The notes beneath the pieces are model-generated. The model saw only the letters and a program-made list of their open reading frames with translations. It had not been told where the DNA came from and ran no database searches. The position numbers and the translations under genes are program-made. This document shows positions 36,389 to 44,513 of a stretch of DNA of 64,000 nt, piece after piece (position 1 is the stretch's first letter; each line of letters starts with the position of its first letter). This DNA is from Chitinophaga arvensicola (GTDB taxonomy: Bacteria > Bacteroidota > Bacteroidia > Chitinophagales > Chitinophagaceae). Where the stretch lies: NCBI RefSeq assembly GCF_900110835.1, contig NZ_FOJG01000002.1:2136979-2200978 (forward strand). The letters are read 5' to 3'.

Positions 36389-37600
36389 TTACCATGTTGC
36401 CGAAAGGGAAATCCGTAAAGTATTGGCCAGCGGGTGCAGCGGATCTCCACCTGCGGGAACCAGGTACGAAAAGTCGATGTTTCCGATTTTGTACTTCAGG
36501 CCAAATCCTACGGTCAGGTATTTCCGGTTACCTTTTGTCTGATGTTCATTGTAATAACCTGCCCGCAGCGCCAGCAGATCGTTGTACGTATATTCCAGAC
36601 CGGTAGAATACATCAGTTCATGAAATTCTTCTTTCAGGCCGCCGGGGGCGTCACCGAAAGAGCCGAAGGTGCCGCTGAGGATTCCTTTCTGGCGGTAATC
36701 GGGGATACCGTCTTTGTCTCCATCCACGCTATCGGGTGTGGGTACCATGAGTTTATTGATGTCCAGTGTCAGGGTAAGGGCGTTTTTATCATCCAGCTGG
36801 TATGTATAGCCGGCGCCGATACCCAGGTTGGCAGGTATGAAGTATTTATCCTGGCTGTCGGTAGAGTAGGAAATTTTGGTACCGATGTTAGACATCACGG
36901 CACCAAAGCGCCAGGTACCTTTCTGATCGCCGCCATATTCCTTTACGGAAGTATAGGAGGCGCTCAGATCACCAGCGAAGGCGTTACCGGCTTTATAGGT
37001 GCCGGCGCCACCAGCTTTCGGACCGGAGGCCAGTTTGGAGTGGATATAGCGGAAAGCTACGCCCACGGCCCAGTTTTCAGATAACTTACGGGTATAACCT
37101 GCATCCAGGGAGAACTCTCCCGGGCGTACCGTACCCTGATCGTTGCCCTGAAAATCTGTGAGCTGAATGCTACCAAGATTAAAATAGCGGAAACCGATGC
37201 CGATGGCCTGTTGTTCATCCAGCTTCTTATAAGCCGCCAGATCGGCCAGATATACATCGCTGGCCATTGACCTCAGCCAGGGAGTAAAACTGCCGGAAAC
37301 ACCCCTTTCTGCCTCAGCAAATGAAAGCTGCGAGAGATTGGAGAAGACCGAATTGGCATCCGGTGATAAAGCGATACCGGCTTCACCCAATGCCGCCCTG
37401 CGGGCATCGGGGGTAATCCGCAGAAATGGTACGGCGCTGCTGATCGCGTGGGTGCGGCCATCTACGCCGCTGTACGACATCTGGGCGTTGGTTTGTTTTC
37501 CTGCGAGCAGCAGGGAAATACTTATCAGGCCTGCCGCCATCCATCTGCCTGCACGTGGCATCCTTTTTTCCTGATTAAAGCGGGGATACATCATTTTCAA
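36389..37600 (-). CDS. porV: PorV-type T9SS outer-membrane protein
   Basis: 403-aa FadL-like barrel with signal peptide (MAAGLISISLLLAGKQTNAQ). PorV signatures: AVPFLRITPDARRAALGEAG near the mature N-terminus, NSVFSNLSQLSFAE, an internal PDSVDGDKDGIPDYRQKG loop, YTYNDLLALRAGYYNEH, and the closing PLHPLANTLRISLSATW. PorV binds the sorting domains of T9SS cargo and delivers them to the PorU sortase. No porU is visible beside it, so this looks like a locus-specific copy. The first gene of the run and the last encode sorting-domain proteins that are natural clients. ATGs at 37591 and 37594 are alternative starts. Confidence 0.88.
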   Translation of the reverse strand: MKMMYPRFNQEKRMPRAGRWMAAGLISISLLLAGKQTNAQMSYSGVDGRTHAISSAVPFLRITPDARRAALGEAGIALSPDANSVFSNLSQLSFAEAERGVSGSFTPWLRSMASDVYLADLAAYKKLDEQQAIGIGFRYFNLGSIQLTDFQGNDQGTVRPGEFSLDAGYTRKLSENWAVGVAFRYIHSKLASGPKAGGAGTYKAGNAFAGDLSASYTSVKEYGGDQKGTWRFGAVMSNIGTKISYSTDSQDKYFIPANLGIGAGYTYQLDDKNALTLTLDINKLMVPTPDSVDGDKDGIPDYRQKGILSGTFGSFGDAPGGLKEEFHELMYSTGLEYTYNDLLALRAGYYNEHQTKGNRKYLTVGFGLKYKIGNIDFSYLVPAGGDPLHPLANTLRISLSATW

Positions 37601-37673
37601 ATGATTTATAAGTCATGATGCCGTTGCCGTCATCATCTGATGATACATATTTGTTTTACCTGTCAATCGTTGC

Positions 37674-39590
37674 TTAATGGGAAATCAACAGTTTCCCTTT
37701 CGCCACAGAATCTCCTGATTGCACCTTTACGAAGTATACGCCATCGGCCAGTGACCGGGTATTGACGATATAGAAGGTATAGCCGCTGGTGATCACGGTG
37801 GTATTCACCACAGCACCCTTGCTGTCGGTGATGGTAACCCGGTATCCTTCACGGGTATTGATCATATCCGTCCAGCTGATCCTGGCCTGATCACTGGCAG
37901 GATTAGGTGTAATCGCCAGTTTTCCTTTAGGCAGAGTGGTATTTAGCAGGGAAGTATCCTTTGCTGCACCGGTAACCACATATTTTGCTTCTGATACCAC
38001 TGAATTCTTCATACCTGGTTTTACGGCAATGGCCTTGATAATGGCACTGTCATTTACCTGGATGAGATTAAAATACAGGGTGGAATTTTCATCCGGTACG
38101 CTGCCGTCCAGGGTGTAGTAAATAACCGCGTCTTTGGTATTGGTATATAAACCCACCTGCCTGGAGCCATTGTAAGTACCTGATGGCAGTGTAAACCGTG
38201 GTGTATCTACCAGTACATCTTCTTTACCGATCACGTAGGAAGCAATCGTTACTTTGGAATCGGTGAGGTCATCAGCGGAAGCATATGCCTTCAGGGTGGT
38301 GGTAGCGGTGATCTTCACCGGACCGGTATATATCGGTGAACTGATATTGAGTGCATTTTCGTTGAGTGCGTAGCGGATAACGGCGCCAGGGGTTGCACTG
38401 GTGATGGTAACATCCTGCGGGCCATTATAATTACCTGCCGGCACACTGAATACCGGTTGCTTCGTTCCATCCGGAAGAATGGTATAAGTGGCAGCCATTA
38501 CCTGTGAAGGCGAGTGGCCTTCTTTCACGGCAAAGGTTTTAATACGCATGGTAGAATCAATGTGTATGGAGTCTGTATACACCAGGGAAGAAGTATTAGG
38601 TGTACTGCCATCTATGGTATAATAAATAGTAGCGCCCGGCTCTTTCACACTGATGCCCATTTTAATCGGCTCACTGTAAATACCTGCTGAAGGCACAAAT
38701 ACAGGATTGGGTAATGCCGGAGGCATGATGCTCAACAAAGCGGTAGACACTTCCGACACGTACATATTATCCATCCAGGTACTGGCCTTAACGGTAGTGG
38801 TGCTGGTAATTTTGAGGGTATCTTTTAACGGATCAAAGACCGGAGAGTTAATAGTAGGTAAAGTACCATCCAGGGTATAGCGGATCGTACCGCCAACGGT
38901 GGTGGTGCTGAGGAACACGTTCACATGATCTTCAAACAAACCACGGTCGGGCGTTATTTTAGGCCTTGCGGCAGCCTGTGGCAACAAGCAATAGAAGTAT
39001 TCCGCAGGCACCTGCTGCTGGGCGATACCCGGCGCAGTCCATTTAAAATACATGATATTGGCGCCACCACCCTTTTCAATAAATTCAACTTCAATCGGGT
39101 ACAGTTTGCCCGCTACCAGGTCTACCGTTCCGGAGAAGTCGGCGCAGCAGTTACCGTTGTTGTTCATCACCACGGTTCCTGCGTCTGCTTCCCGTTTGCC
39201 AAAGTCTTTGATAACAAATTTAAATCCATCATCTGCGTTGGCATTAAAGGTATAGGTACCGGAAACGGGTACACGAAACAACCCCTTCCATCTTACGGAG
39301 AAGTTATCATTGGTGATCCTTGGATCAGGAGAATTATCTCCCCAGTTGAACCAGAAGTTAGGATCCTGCCGGTCGAATACCAGCGTAGTAAAAGGTCCGC
39401 CTTTACCATCTGTGGGATCCTGGAAATAGTACCCGATCAGTCCACGGGTGGTATCTGCCAGCGGAGAAATGCTATGGACCGGCAAAGGCTTTCCGCCGGC
39501 TGCAGCCGCAGATTTTTCCGTGGCCTGCACCAGGAGGGCGAATACGCAGCAGAGAATAAAAAGAACGTTGTTTAATTGTTTCATATTCAA
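37674..39590 (-). CDS. PA14 protein with four chitobiase-C-like repeats and T9SS sorting domain
   Basis: 638-aa secreted protein, first gene of the 13-gene run. After the signal peptide, residues about 48-205 form a PA14 domain (GLIGYYFQDPTDGKGG, VSGTYTFNANADDGFKFVIK, QQVPAEYFY), a fold that binds glycans in several proteins. Four beta-sandwich repeats of the CHB_HEX_C_1 type follow (about 208-540). They are marked by TIRYTLDGTLPTINSPV, ATIYYTIDGSTPNTSSLVYT, AVIRYALNENALNISSPIYT and AVIYYTLDGSVPDENSTLYF. The C-terminal ~80 residues are a T9SS sorting domain (KLAITPNPASDQARISW). No catalytic domain is present; it is probably a surface binding fibre. Confidence 0.88.
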   Translation of the reverse strand: MNMKQLNNVLFILCCVFALLVQATEKSAAAAGGKPLPVHSISPLADTTRGLIGYYFQDPTDGKGGPFTTLVFDRQDPNFWFNWGDNSPDPRITNDNFSVRWKGLFRVPVSGTYTFNANADDGFKFVIKDFGKREADAGTVVMNNNGNCCADFSGTVDLVAGKLYPIEVEFIEKGGGANIMYFKWTAPGIAQQQVPAEYFYCLLPQAAARPKITPDRGLFEDHVNVFLSTTTVGGTIRYTLDGTLPTINSPVFDPLKDTLKITSTTTVKASTWMDNMYVSEVSTALLSIMPPALPNPVFVPSAGIYSEPIKMGISVKEPGATIYYTIDGSTPNTSSLVYTDSIHIDSTMRIKTFAVKEGHSPSQVMAATYTILPDGTKQPVFSVPAGNYNGPQDVTITSATPGAVIRYALNENALNISSPIYTGPVKITATTTLKAYASADDLTDSKVTIASYVIGKEDVLVDTPRFTLPSGTYNGSRQVGLYTNTKDAVIYYTLDGSVPDENSTLYFNLIQVNDSAIIKAIAVKPGMKNSVVSEAKYVVTGAAKDTSLLNTTLPKGKLAITPNPASDQARISWTDMINTREGYRVTITDSKGAVVNTTVITSGYTFYIVNTRSLADGVYFVKVQSGDSVAKGKLLISH

Positions 39591-39656
39591 TAATGAATTT
39601 TAATCGGAAAAATGCTAAGCACAGGTCGCTGTTCTCCGGATCTTTTATTCTTATTT

Positions 39657-39677
39657 AATTAGTATTCCTTACTAATT
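39657..39677. promoter_or_regulatory. Inverted repeat upstream of the SusCD locus
   Basis: Perfect 8-bp arms AATTAGTA and TACTAATT with a 5-base spacer, 67 bases upstream of the first ATG of the locus (39590). Size and spacing fit a dimeric regulator site. On the minus strand a TTTG lies 20 bases before TACTAATT, but this matches the Bacteroidota -33/-7 pattern only loosely. Confidence 0.4.
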
Positions 39678-39709
39678 CATTTTGCAAACAAAGGGCATGA
39701 CATTCCCTG

Positions 39710-39725
39710 TACCTGTATACAGGTA
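39710..39725. promoter_or_regulatory. 16-bp perfect palindrome upstream of the SusCD locus
   Basis: TACCTGTATACAGGTA is fully self-complementary and lies 120 bases upstream of the first gene of the minus-strand run, 32 bases beyond the other inverted repeat. It has the size and symmetry of a GntR-like operator. No matching regulator gene lies next to it. Confidence 0.45.
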
Positions 39726-40621
39726 GAAAAAATAATGGAAAAAGCACCCCCGTTCCGGTGTCCGGATACGGATACCAGTATGGGAAAACACAACGCTGTG
39801 CGGCGATGTGCGACTAACGGCTACTTGTTAACTGCTAAAATTTTTCATGACATCAGTTGTTTGCCTGGTAATACAGCAGGGTCTATGGAACAGGGATATT
39901 ATTCCATTTTACCTGGATTAAATTTTAGTTGATATATCTAGCAATGCCACACTAATAACATGTTGGATATTGGTTGTATCCATCAGATAAATGCCCGTAC
40001 ACGCAGGACAGTCAAGGCAAAGGAATAGCTACCCAAGACGTACCTGGTAAAATTTCAGATAATAAATAAGGTGATTTGTCCAGCAACATTTTGTAAAGTG
40101 TCCTACTGTATTAATTTCCCAGGATATCCCGGTTACCTGTTCTGTGGATGCTGCAAGCGGAAACATATTCCCGGTTGATTTCAGCATACGGCCAAAATGG
40201 TAAGAGACTGGTGAAATGGAAAGAAAACTGGTTGTACAATCGGACCTGAATAAATGAGAGCAACAAATGCCTGTAACGTGGAATCGTGGAACTTTCTATT
40301 GATCTAAGTAATACTACATCATAAATTTTGGAATTGTTCTTTAAGATTTTCAAAGCCTTGGTGCTAAAACGTTTTAACAATACTAAAATACGATGCGTTA
40401 TTTGAAAATCCAAAGTTTTAGCCAAAAAAATCATAAATAATTTTAGCGGCAACTTTCGGCTGTATTCCTTGCCAGATAAAGGATAAAATAGCATACGCAC
40501 GTGATAAAATAGTGTAAATTAAAGACGTTCCTTTTTAATAATTATTGCTAAACTAAACTGTGTATTTCTTACACATCTTAATGATAGCATTTACTGTTTC
40601 GTATATTCATACCGGTGGTAT
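39726..40621. other. AT-rich, palindrome-rich stretch without supported genes
   Basis: The stretch is clearly richer in A/T than its surroundings. Two open frames exist (39735-39932 plus, 40111-40500 minus), but neither translates to a protein-like sequence with a family, signal or good start, so I leave them out. It contains TAAAACGTTTTA (40365-40376), interleaved inverted repeats at 40345-40422, and TGTGTA-TTTCT-TACACA (40559-40575), which lies 47 bases after the GH71/99 stop and might act as a weak terminator. Confidence 0.6.
40345..40422. repeat. Interleaved inverted repeats with LacI-like palindrome
   Basis: GATTTTCAAA (40345-40354) pairs with TTTGAAAATC (40401-40410), and GCTAAAAC (40363-40370) pairs with GTTTTAGC (40415-40422). 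The order A-B-A'-B' is the topology of an RNA pseudoknot. Inside lies TAAAACGTTTTA (40365-40376), whose CG-centred symmetry resembles LacI-family operators. Chance pairing in AT-rich DNA is possible. Confidence 0.35.
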
Positions 40622-41863
40622 TTACTTTCTTGCGGGCAACTGGTCGCCATAAGTTCCTTTACCGTGAAACCAACGTGCAGCCTGACCTGTAAGCCACAGG
40701 TAGTAATCGCTGCCCAACTCCTTTTCTATACCGGTAAACGAACCATCTGCATTCAAAGGCAAGCGGTCTGTCGTGGCGCATTTAAAAATAGACGTCCCTT
40801 CGTTCATCTCATCAAACATGGCCACATACAACATTTCCGCACCCGCATTTTTTGCGCCTGCAATCTGACGCCAGTAAAAGCTGCCTCCTTCTCTCGGAAT
40901 GGTATTGGCTTTAGGACCATTCATATTTTTCCAGGAGAAACCCGGGAATGCCAATGGCACATAGTCTACACCATTACTTTTGCACCAGGTAATATCTTCT
41001 GCCACCAGCTTTTTAAAACCATCATAACTCTTTCCGTTATAACGACCCACAAACCAGGGCATAATGATATCCGATTTTTTAATAAGGCGGTGCAACCCTT
41101 CGTCGCTCACCGCATCCTGCCTGAGTTCGCGCCAATAGGTTGGCACACCCAACATTACGCTGAAACCCTTTGCTTTCATCGCATCCAGTAATGTTTCTGC
41201 TTCCTTCAGACCATAAGCCCGGCGATCATTAAAGCCAACACCCCAGATCACGATAAGCGGCTTTGCGTTGTGATGCAGATAGGTAGGGCTTTTACTGCCA
41301 TGCAGCAGATCGTATTGCTGGTTAAGTTCATCCAGATCAGACAGCACCAGCTGTTCTTCTCCTGCACGCATACCGCTGAGATCATACATCACTGCAATGG
41401 CCCGATCATATTTCTTTGCCGCTTTCATGGCATGATCCAGTACCGTATTGAAATGCCGCTTTCCACTGGGATTGCGGATCTCTGCCACAAAGCGCTGCAT
41501 AAAAACACCATCAATACCATAATCTTTCATCCATTTAAAATGCACGGCTACCGTAGAAGCATCATGTGGACTAAACACCGATGCGGGTGATCCGTCTGCA
41601 AAAGAGAAAGGAGTGGTATAGGTTTTTTTGTATTCACGTACGTCCGGCCAGAAATCTATCTCGCAGGAACCCGGTTGAAATACCCCTCTTTTTTCGTAGT
41701 GATGCCAGCCCCTGCCGGCGCTGTCGCCGGGCGTGTTAAACCAGCCCTGGTAACCTGCCATCACCAACCCTTTATAGGTGGGATACCTCGGAGAATGTTG
41801 CGCCTGTGCCCATAAGCTACCAATCAGGCAGCTTATAAAAAAAACGTGGAATCTTATGCTCAT
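40622..41863 (-). CDS. GH71/GH99-like glycoside hydrolase, secreted
   Basis: 413 aa with signal peptide (FFISCLIGSLWAQAQ). Family-like stretches: GLVMAGYQGWFNTPGDSAGR, FKWMKDYGIDGVFMQRF, KPLIVIWGVGFNDR, and near the C-terminus YVAMFDEMNEGTSIFKC. There DE..NE holds the acidic pair expected in the active site of GH99-type (alpha-mannanase-like) enzymes. Bacteroidota homologues are usually labelled GH71/99-like or xylosidase/arabinosidase; the true substrate is open. It starts 23 bases after the FecR-like gene, so it is probably the third gene of the sigma/anti-sigma unit. Confidence 0.82.
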   Translation of the reverse strand: MSIRFHVFFISCLIGSLWAQAQHSPRYPTYKGLVMAGYQGWFNTPGDSAGRGWHHYEKRGVFQPGSCEIDFWPDVREYKKTYTTPFSFADGSPASVFSPHDASTVAVHFKWMKDYGIDGVFMQRFVAEIRNPSGKRHFNTVLDHAMKAAKKYDRAIAVMYDLSGMRAGEEQLVLSDLDELNQQYDLLHGSKSPTYLHHNAKPLIVIWGVGFNDRRAYGLKEAETLLDAMKAKGFSVMLGVPTYWRELRQDAVSDEGLHRLIKKSDIIMPWFVGRYNGKSYDGFKKLVAEDITWCKSNGVDYVPLAFPGFSWKNMNGPKANTIPREGGSFYWRQIAGAKNAGAEMLYVAMFDEMNEGTSIFKCATTDRLPLNADGSFTGIEKELGSDYYLWLTGQAARWFHGKGTYGDQLPARK

Positions 41864-41886
41864 TACTTTATACTGTTTCTATGCCT

Positions 41887-43053
41887 TTACTTTTTTATCA
41901 CGGTTACCTGTCCGTCCTTCATCACAAATTTCACATCTCCCGCCAACTCCAGCATCCGGAGTACTTCCGACAGATTTGCTGACCGGCTGATGTTACCACT
42001 CAGGTAAGTATCATGCTGCCCTTCAAACTTCACCTCTACTTCATACCAGCGGGCTATCTGCCGCATAATTTCATAAATACTGTTATGGTTAAACGAAAAC
42101 TCGCCATTCTTCCAGGCGATGACTTCGTCGGTATCTACGGTCTGTACTTTCAGCTCCTGCCCTGCTGCTACCTGCTGTCCGGGTTTCAGTATAACGGCTT
42201 CTTCTTTGCGCTGCACCTTTACCGCTCCCTCCACCAGTGTGGTTTTCAACTGCGCTTCGTCCGGATAGGCCATCACGTTAAACGCGGTGCCCAGGTCGTC
42301 CATCACCACGGCACCTGCAGTAACCCGGAAAGGCATCCTGGCGTCCGCAGCTACTTCAAAGTAAGCTTCACCGGTGAGTGTTACTTCCCTCCTGGTACCG
42401 TTGAAGGCCACCGGATACCTGACAGAAGAGCCCGCATTTAACCACACCCGGCTGCCATCTGGCAGTACAACCCGGAACTGTCCGCCACGGGGTGTTGTTA
42501 ATATATGATACGCAACCGTTGTTGCAGTATTCTTACCTGTTGTTTCGTATACCAGCGTATTACTGTCTTTCTTCACTACACTACTACTCCCTTCCTGCGC
42601 GGTCCATCCATTCTGATGGGCATTCACCACTATTGTATCTCCGTTGCCCAGTGTCAGCACTGCCCTGTTACCACCGGGAGATGCATCCTGCATGGCTACC
42701 GGCATGGTGGTATTTTCTTTGGCCGTTTTCCGGGAGATAAAAAGCAGGTAGCTACCTGCCGCTGCCAGTAATATTACCACGGCCGCTGCCATGGGACGCC
42801 ACCATCTTATTTGCGGAAGTGGCTCCTGTACGTCCTCTACACTTGTTACACTGGCATACATCTGCTCCCAGTTCACCGGGTAAGTGGTTTCTTCCTTCCG
42901 GATACGTTCCCACAATGCCATCATCGCTGGGGTAAGTATTTCCTCCGCAGCAGGGTCCTGCATCAACAGCACCAGCTCTGTCACTTCACCGGGGGTACAT
43001 TCCCGGCGCACATAACGATCGAATAATACTTCCAGTCTTTCTGTAGATGACAT
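41887..43053 (-). CDS. FecR-family anti-sigma factor
   Basis: 388-aa inner-membrane protein. The N-terminal cytoplasmic domain (about 1-80: FDRYVRRECTPGEVTELVLL) should hold the sigma factor. One transmembrane helix lies at about 86-106 (PMAAAVVILLAAAGSYLLFI). The periplasmic FecR domain has TPRGGQFRVVLPDGSRVWLN, SVRYPVAFNGTRREVTLTGE and AYFEVAADARMPFRV. The C-terminal DUF4974-type domain (about 310-385) contains SIYEIMRQIARWYEVEVKFE. It normally senses a TonB-dependent receptor carrying an STN domain, which neither SusC of this window has. The gene follows the sigma factor by 104 bases. Confidence 0.94.
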   Translation of the reverse strand: MSSTERLEVLFDRYVRRECTPGEVTELVLLMQDPAAEEILTPAMMALWERIRKEETTYPVNWEQMYASVTSVEDVQEPLPQIRWWRPMAAAVVILLAAAGSYLLFISRKTAKENTTMPVAMQDASPGGNRAVLTLGNGDTIVVNAHQNGWTAQEGSSSVVKKDSNTLVYETTGKNTATTVAYHILTTPRGGQFRVVLPDGSRVWLNAGSSVRYPVAFNGTRREVTLTGEAYFEVAADARMPFRVTAGAVVMDDLGTAFNVMAYPDEAQLKTTLVEGAVKVQRKEEAVILKPGQQVAAGQELKVQTVDTDEVIAWKNGEFSFNHNSIYEIMRQIARWYEVEVKFEGQHDTYLSGNISRSANLSEVLRMLELAGDVKFVMKDGQVTVIKK

Positions 43054-43157
43054 GCTCTTATAGTATGTAAGTGTCCCGCAGACAGTAGACGCCTCCGCTA
43101 AAAAAAAGGACTAATGAAAAGACAAATATTTTTAAACTTTTTTTTGAGCGCCATAGA

Positions 43158-43715
43158 TCAGGCATACAGGACAAACAGCAGCAGCATTTCCACCCGGTGA
43201 TCGGTCAGAAAAGTGCGGATAAATTGCAGGGCGGCAATGAGGTGATTTTTGGCGGTATTACGGGAAATACCCATTTCAGCCGCAATTTCATCGAGGGTTA
43301 ATCCTTTGTCGCGGCTCAACTGGTACACTTCTTTCCGCTTGGGACTCAATTGTCCTACTGCCTGTAACAATAATTTATCGTATTCCTGTTTAGCGAGCCG
43401 GTCTTCCGCAGGATTCCGGTCTGTTTTCATCTGTGCCTGCAAATGCTGCAAAATTTTCACATCTGCTGCGGCATTCCGCAAAAAGGAGATAGTGCGGTTG
43501 CGGGCCATGGTAAAGAGGTAATACTCCAGGTTCTCCGCTTTCGCCAGCAGGTCGCGCGACATCCATATCTTGATAAAGAGTTCCTGCGTTATTTCTTCCG
43601 CATAGTACTCCGAATGCGTGAGTGATAAAATATATCCGTATAAACGGTTCTTATATTTATCAAACAACCCGTTAAAAATATCCAGGTCAATATGTTGTAC
43701 ACCAACAGCCGACAT
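43158..43715 (-). CDS. ECF RNA polymerase sigma factor (FecI-like)
   Basis: 185 aa. Sigma region 2 at about 15-80 (FDKYKNRLYGYILSLTHSEY, AEEITQELFIKIWMSRDLL, FTMARNRTISFLRN) and region 4 at about 125-175 (LSPKRKEVYQLSRDKGLT, LDEIAAEMGISRNTAKNHL). Paired with the FecR-like anti-sigma gene downstream. Expected to direct transcription of a surface-uptake function; the nearest same-strand candidates are the downstream GH71/99 gene and the 25-kb SusCD locus, but the sequence does not show which. Confidence 0.94.
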   Translation of the reverse strand: MSAVGVQHIDLDIFNGLFDKYKNRLYGYILSLTHSEYYAEEITQELFIKIWMSRDLLAKAENLEYYLFTMARNRTISFLRNAAADVKILQHLQAQMKTDRNPAEDRLAKQEYDKLLLQAVGQLSPKRKEVYQLSRDKGLTLDEIAAEMGISRNTAKNHLIAALQFIRTFLTDHRVEMLLLFVLYA

Positions 43716-43779
43716 ATAAATTCAATATGGGCTAAAGGTAATATTTTTTCCACACCCCCCGTTACAGGGAGAAAATCGG

Positions 43780-44187
43780 CTACGTCTTTGCGAGGAATGT
43801 ATTATCCAATATTTTAAATGCGGAGGGCTCCATCATTCTTTCCAGCAGGCTGCTGATTTGAAGATAAACATCTTTATCCACCCATAAATGTAAGGCAGAA
43901 CGGGTTTCTTCATAATTGCCCAGGTGTTCATAAAAACTAACACCGGCAGCATTCCATAATTTTTTGTCGCGCTGACGCAAACACCAGGCGGCAAACGCAT
44001 AATATTGGGTTAAACGCGCATGATCGGTTTGCTGATGGGCTTTAACAACAGCATCCAGCAAAAGCCCCATCATTTCATGTACTGAAAAATCCGGGGCTTC
44101 TATATCTCTTTTATGGAATGGCATACATTCCAGTGCTTTTCTTCTCCAGGTACTCAAAAGGGTATTATTTACCCCTAATATAGTCAT
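43780..44187 (-). CDS. Hypothetical protein, 135 aa
   Basis: Soluble, helical protein with no signal peptide. It includes MMGLLLDAVVKAHQQTDHAR, a Trp/Cys-rich YYAFAAWCLRQRDKKLWNAA and VSFYEHLGNYEETRSALHLW. The ordered helices and sensible composition support a real gene, but I do not recognise a characterised family. It lies 17 bases downstream of the small membrane protein gene on the same strand. Confidence 0.7.
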   Translation of the reverse strand: MTILGVNNTLLSTWRRKALECMPFHKRDIEAPDFSVHEMMGLLLDAVVKAHQQTDHARLTQYYAFAAWCLRQRDKKLWNAAGVSFYEHLGNYEETRSALHLWVDKDVYLQISSLLERMMEPSAFKILDNTFLAKT

Positions 44188-44204
44188 TCCCGTTATAGCC
44201 TACA

Positions 44205-44417
44205 TCAGTCTCTCTTCTTTGCACCTACCAATAATACAACCCCAACAATCGCCACAATACCACCGGCATAAGTAGGCCAGCCTATCCATTTGTTTTCTTT
44301 CTTGTTAATTTCAACCGGACCAATATCCACTACTTTCTTTTCTGTAGGAACAGAGAATCCGCGAATGATGATCATTGCGATACCCACAATAACGAGGATG
44401 GTGCCAAGTACTTTCAT
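44205..44417 (-). CDS. Small two-helix membrane protein
   Basis: 70 aa from the ATG at 44417; the open frame upstream adds a non-hydrophobic segment and is unlikely. Two transmembrane helices (VLGTILVIVGIAMIIIRGF and GIVAIVGVVLLVGAKK) flank a loop with EKKVVDIGPVEINKKE. The layout resembles the widespread small DUF3185-like membrane proteins with a KVxDIGP loop. Function unknown. Confidence 0.75.
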   Translation of the reverse strand: MKVLGTILVIVGIAMIIIRGFSVPTEKKVVDIGPVEINKKENKWIGWPTYAGGIVAIVGVVLLVGAKKRD

Positions 44418-44513
44418 AGTGTTTGAATTTATGATGGTATGGCAATCTGCATGCCATCGCACAGACGGCACTTTTAGCGGGCTTATGGGGAATTAGCACC
44501 CCAATGAGTAGGA

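Noticed and set aside
37630..37665. Small symmetric ATCATC/GATGAT element in the gap before porV
   Set aside because: Short arms in low-complexity sequence, with no terminator or promoter features.
37674..39590. Reading the PA14 protein as a chitinase or hexosaminidase because of its chitobiase-C-like repeats
   Set aside because: These repeats are non-catalytic beta sandwiches and no glycosidase domain is present.
39735..39932. 65-codon open frame on the plus strand
   Set aside because: Composition is not protein-like and there is no ribosome-binding site or neighbour context.
40111..40500. 129-codon open frame on the minus strand in the AT-rich gap
   Set aside because: No family, signal or good start; Ile/Lys/Leu-rich translation typical of AT-rich non-coding DNA, and it covers the inverted repeats.
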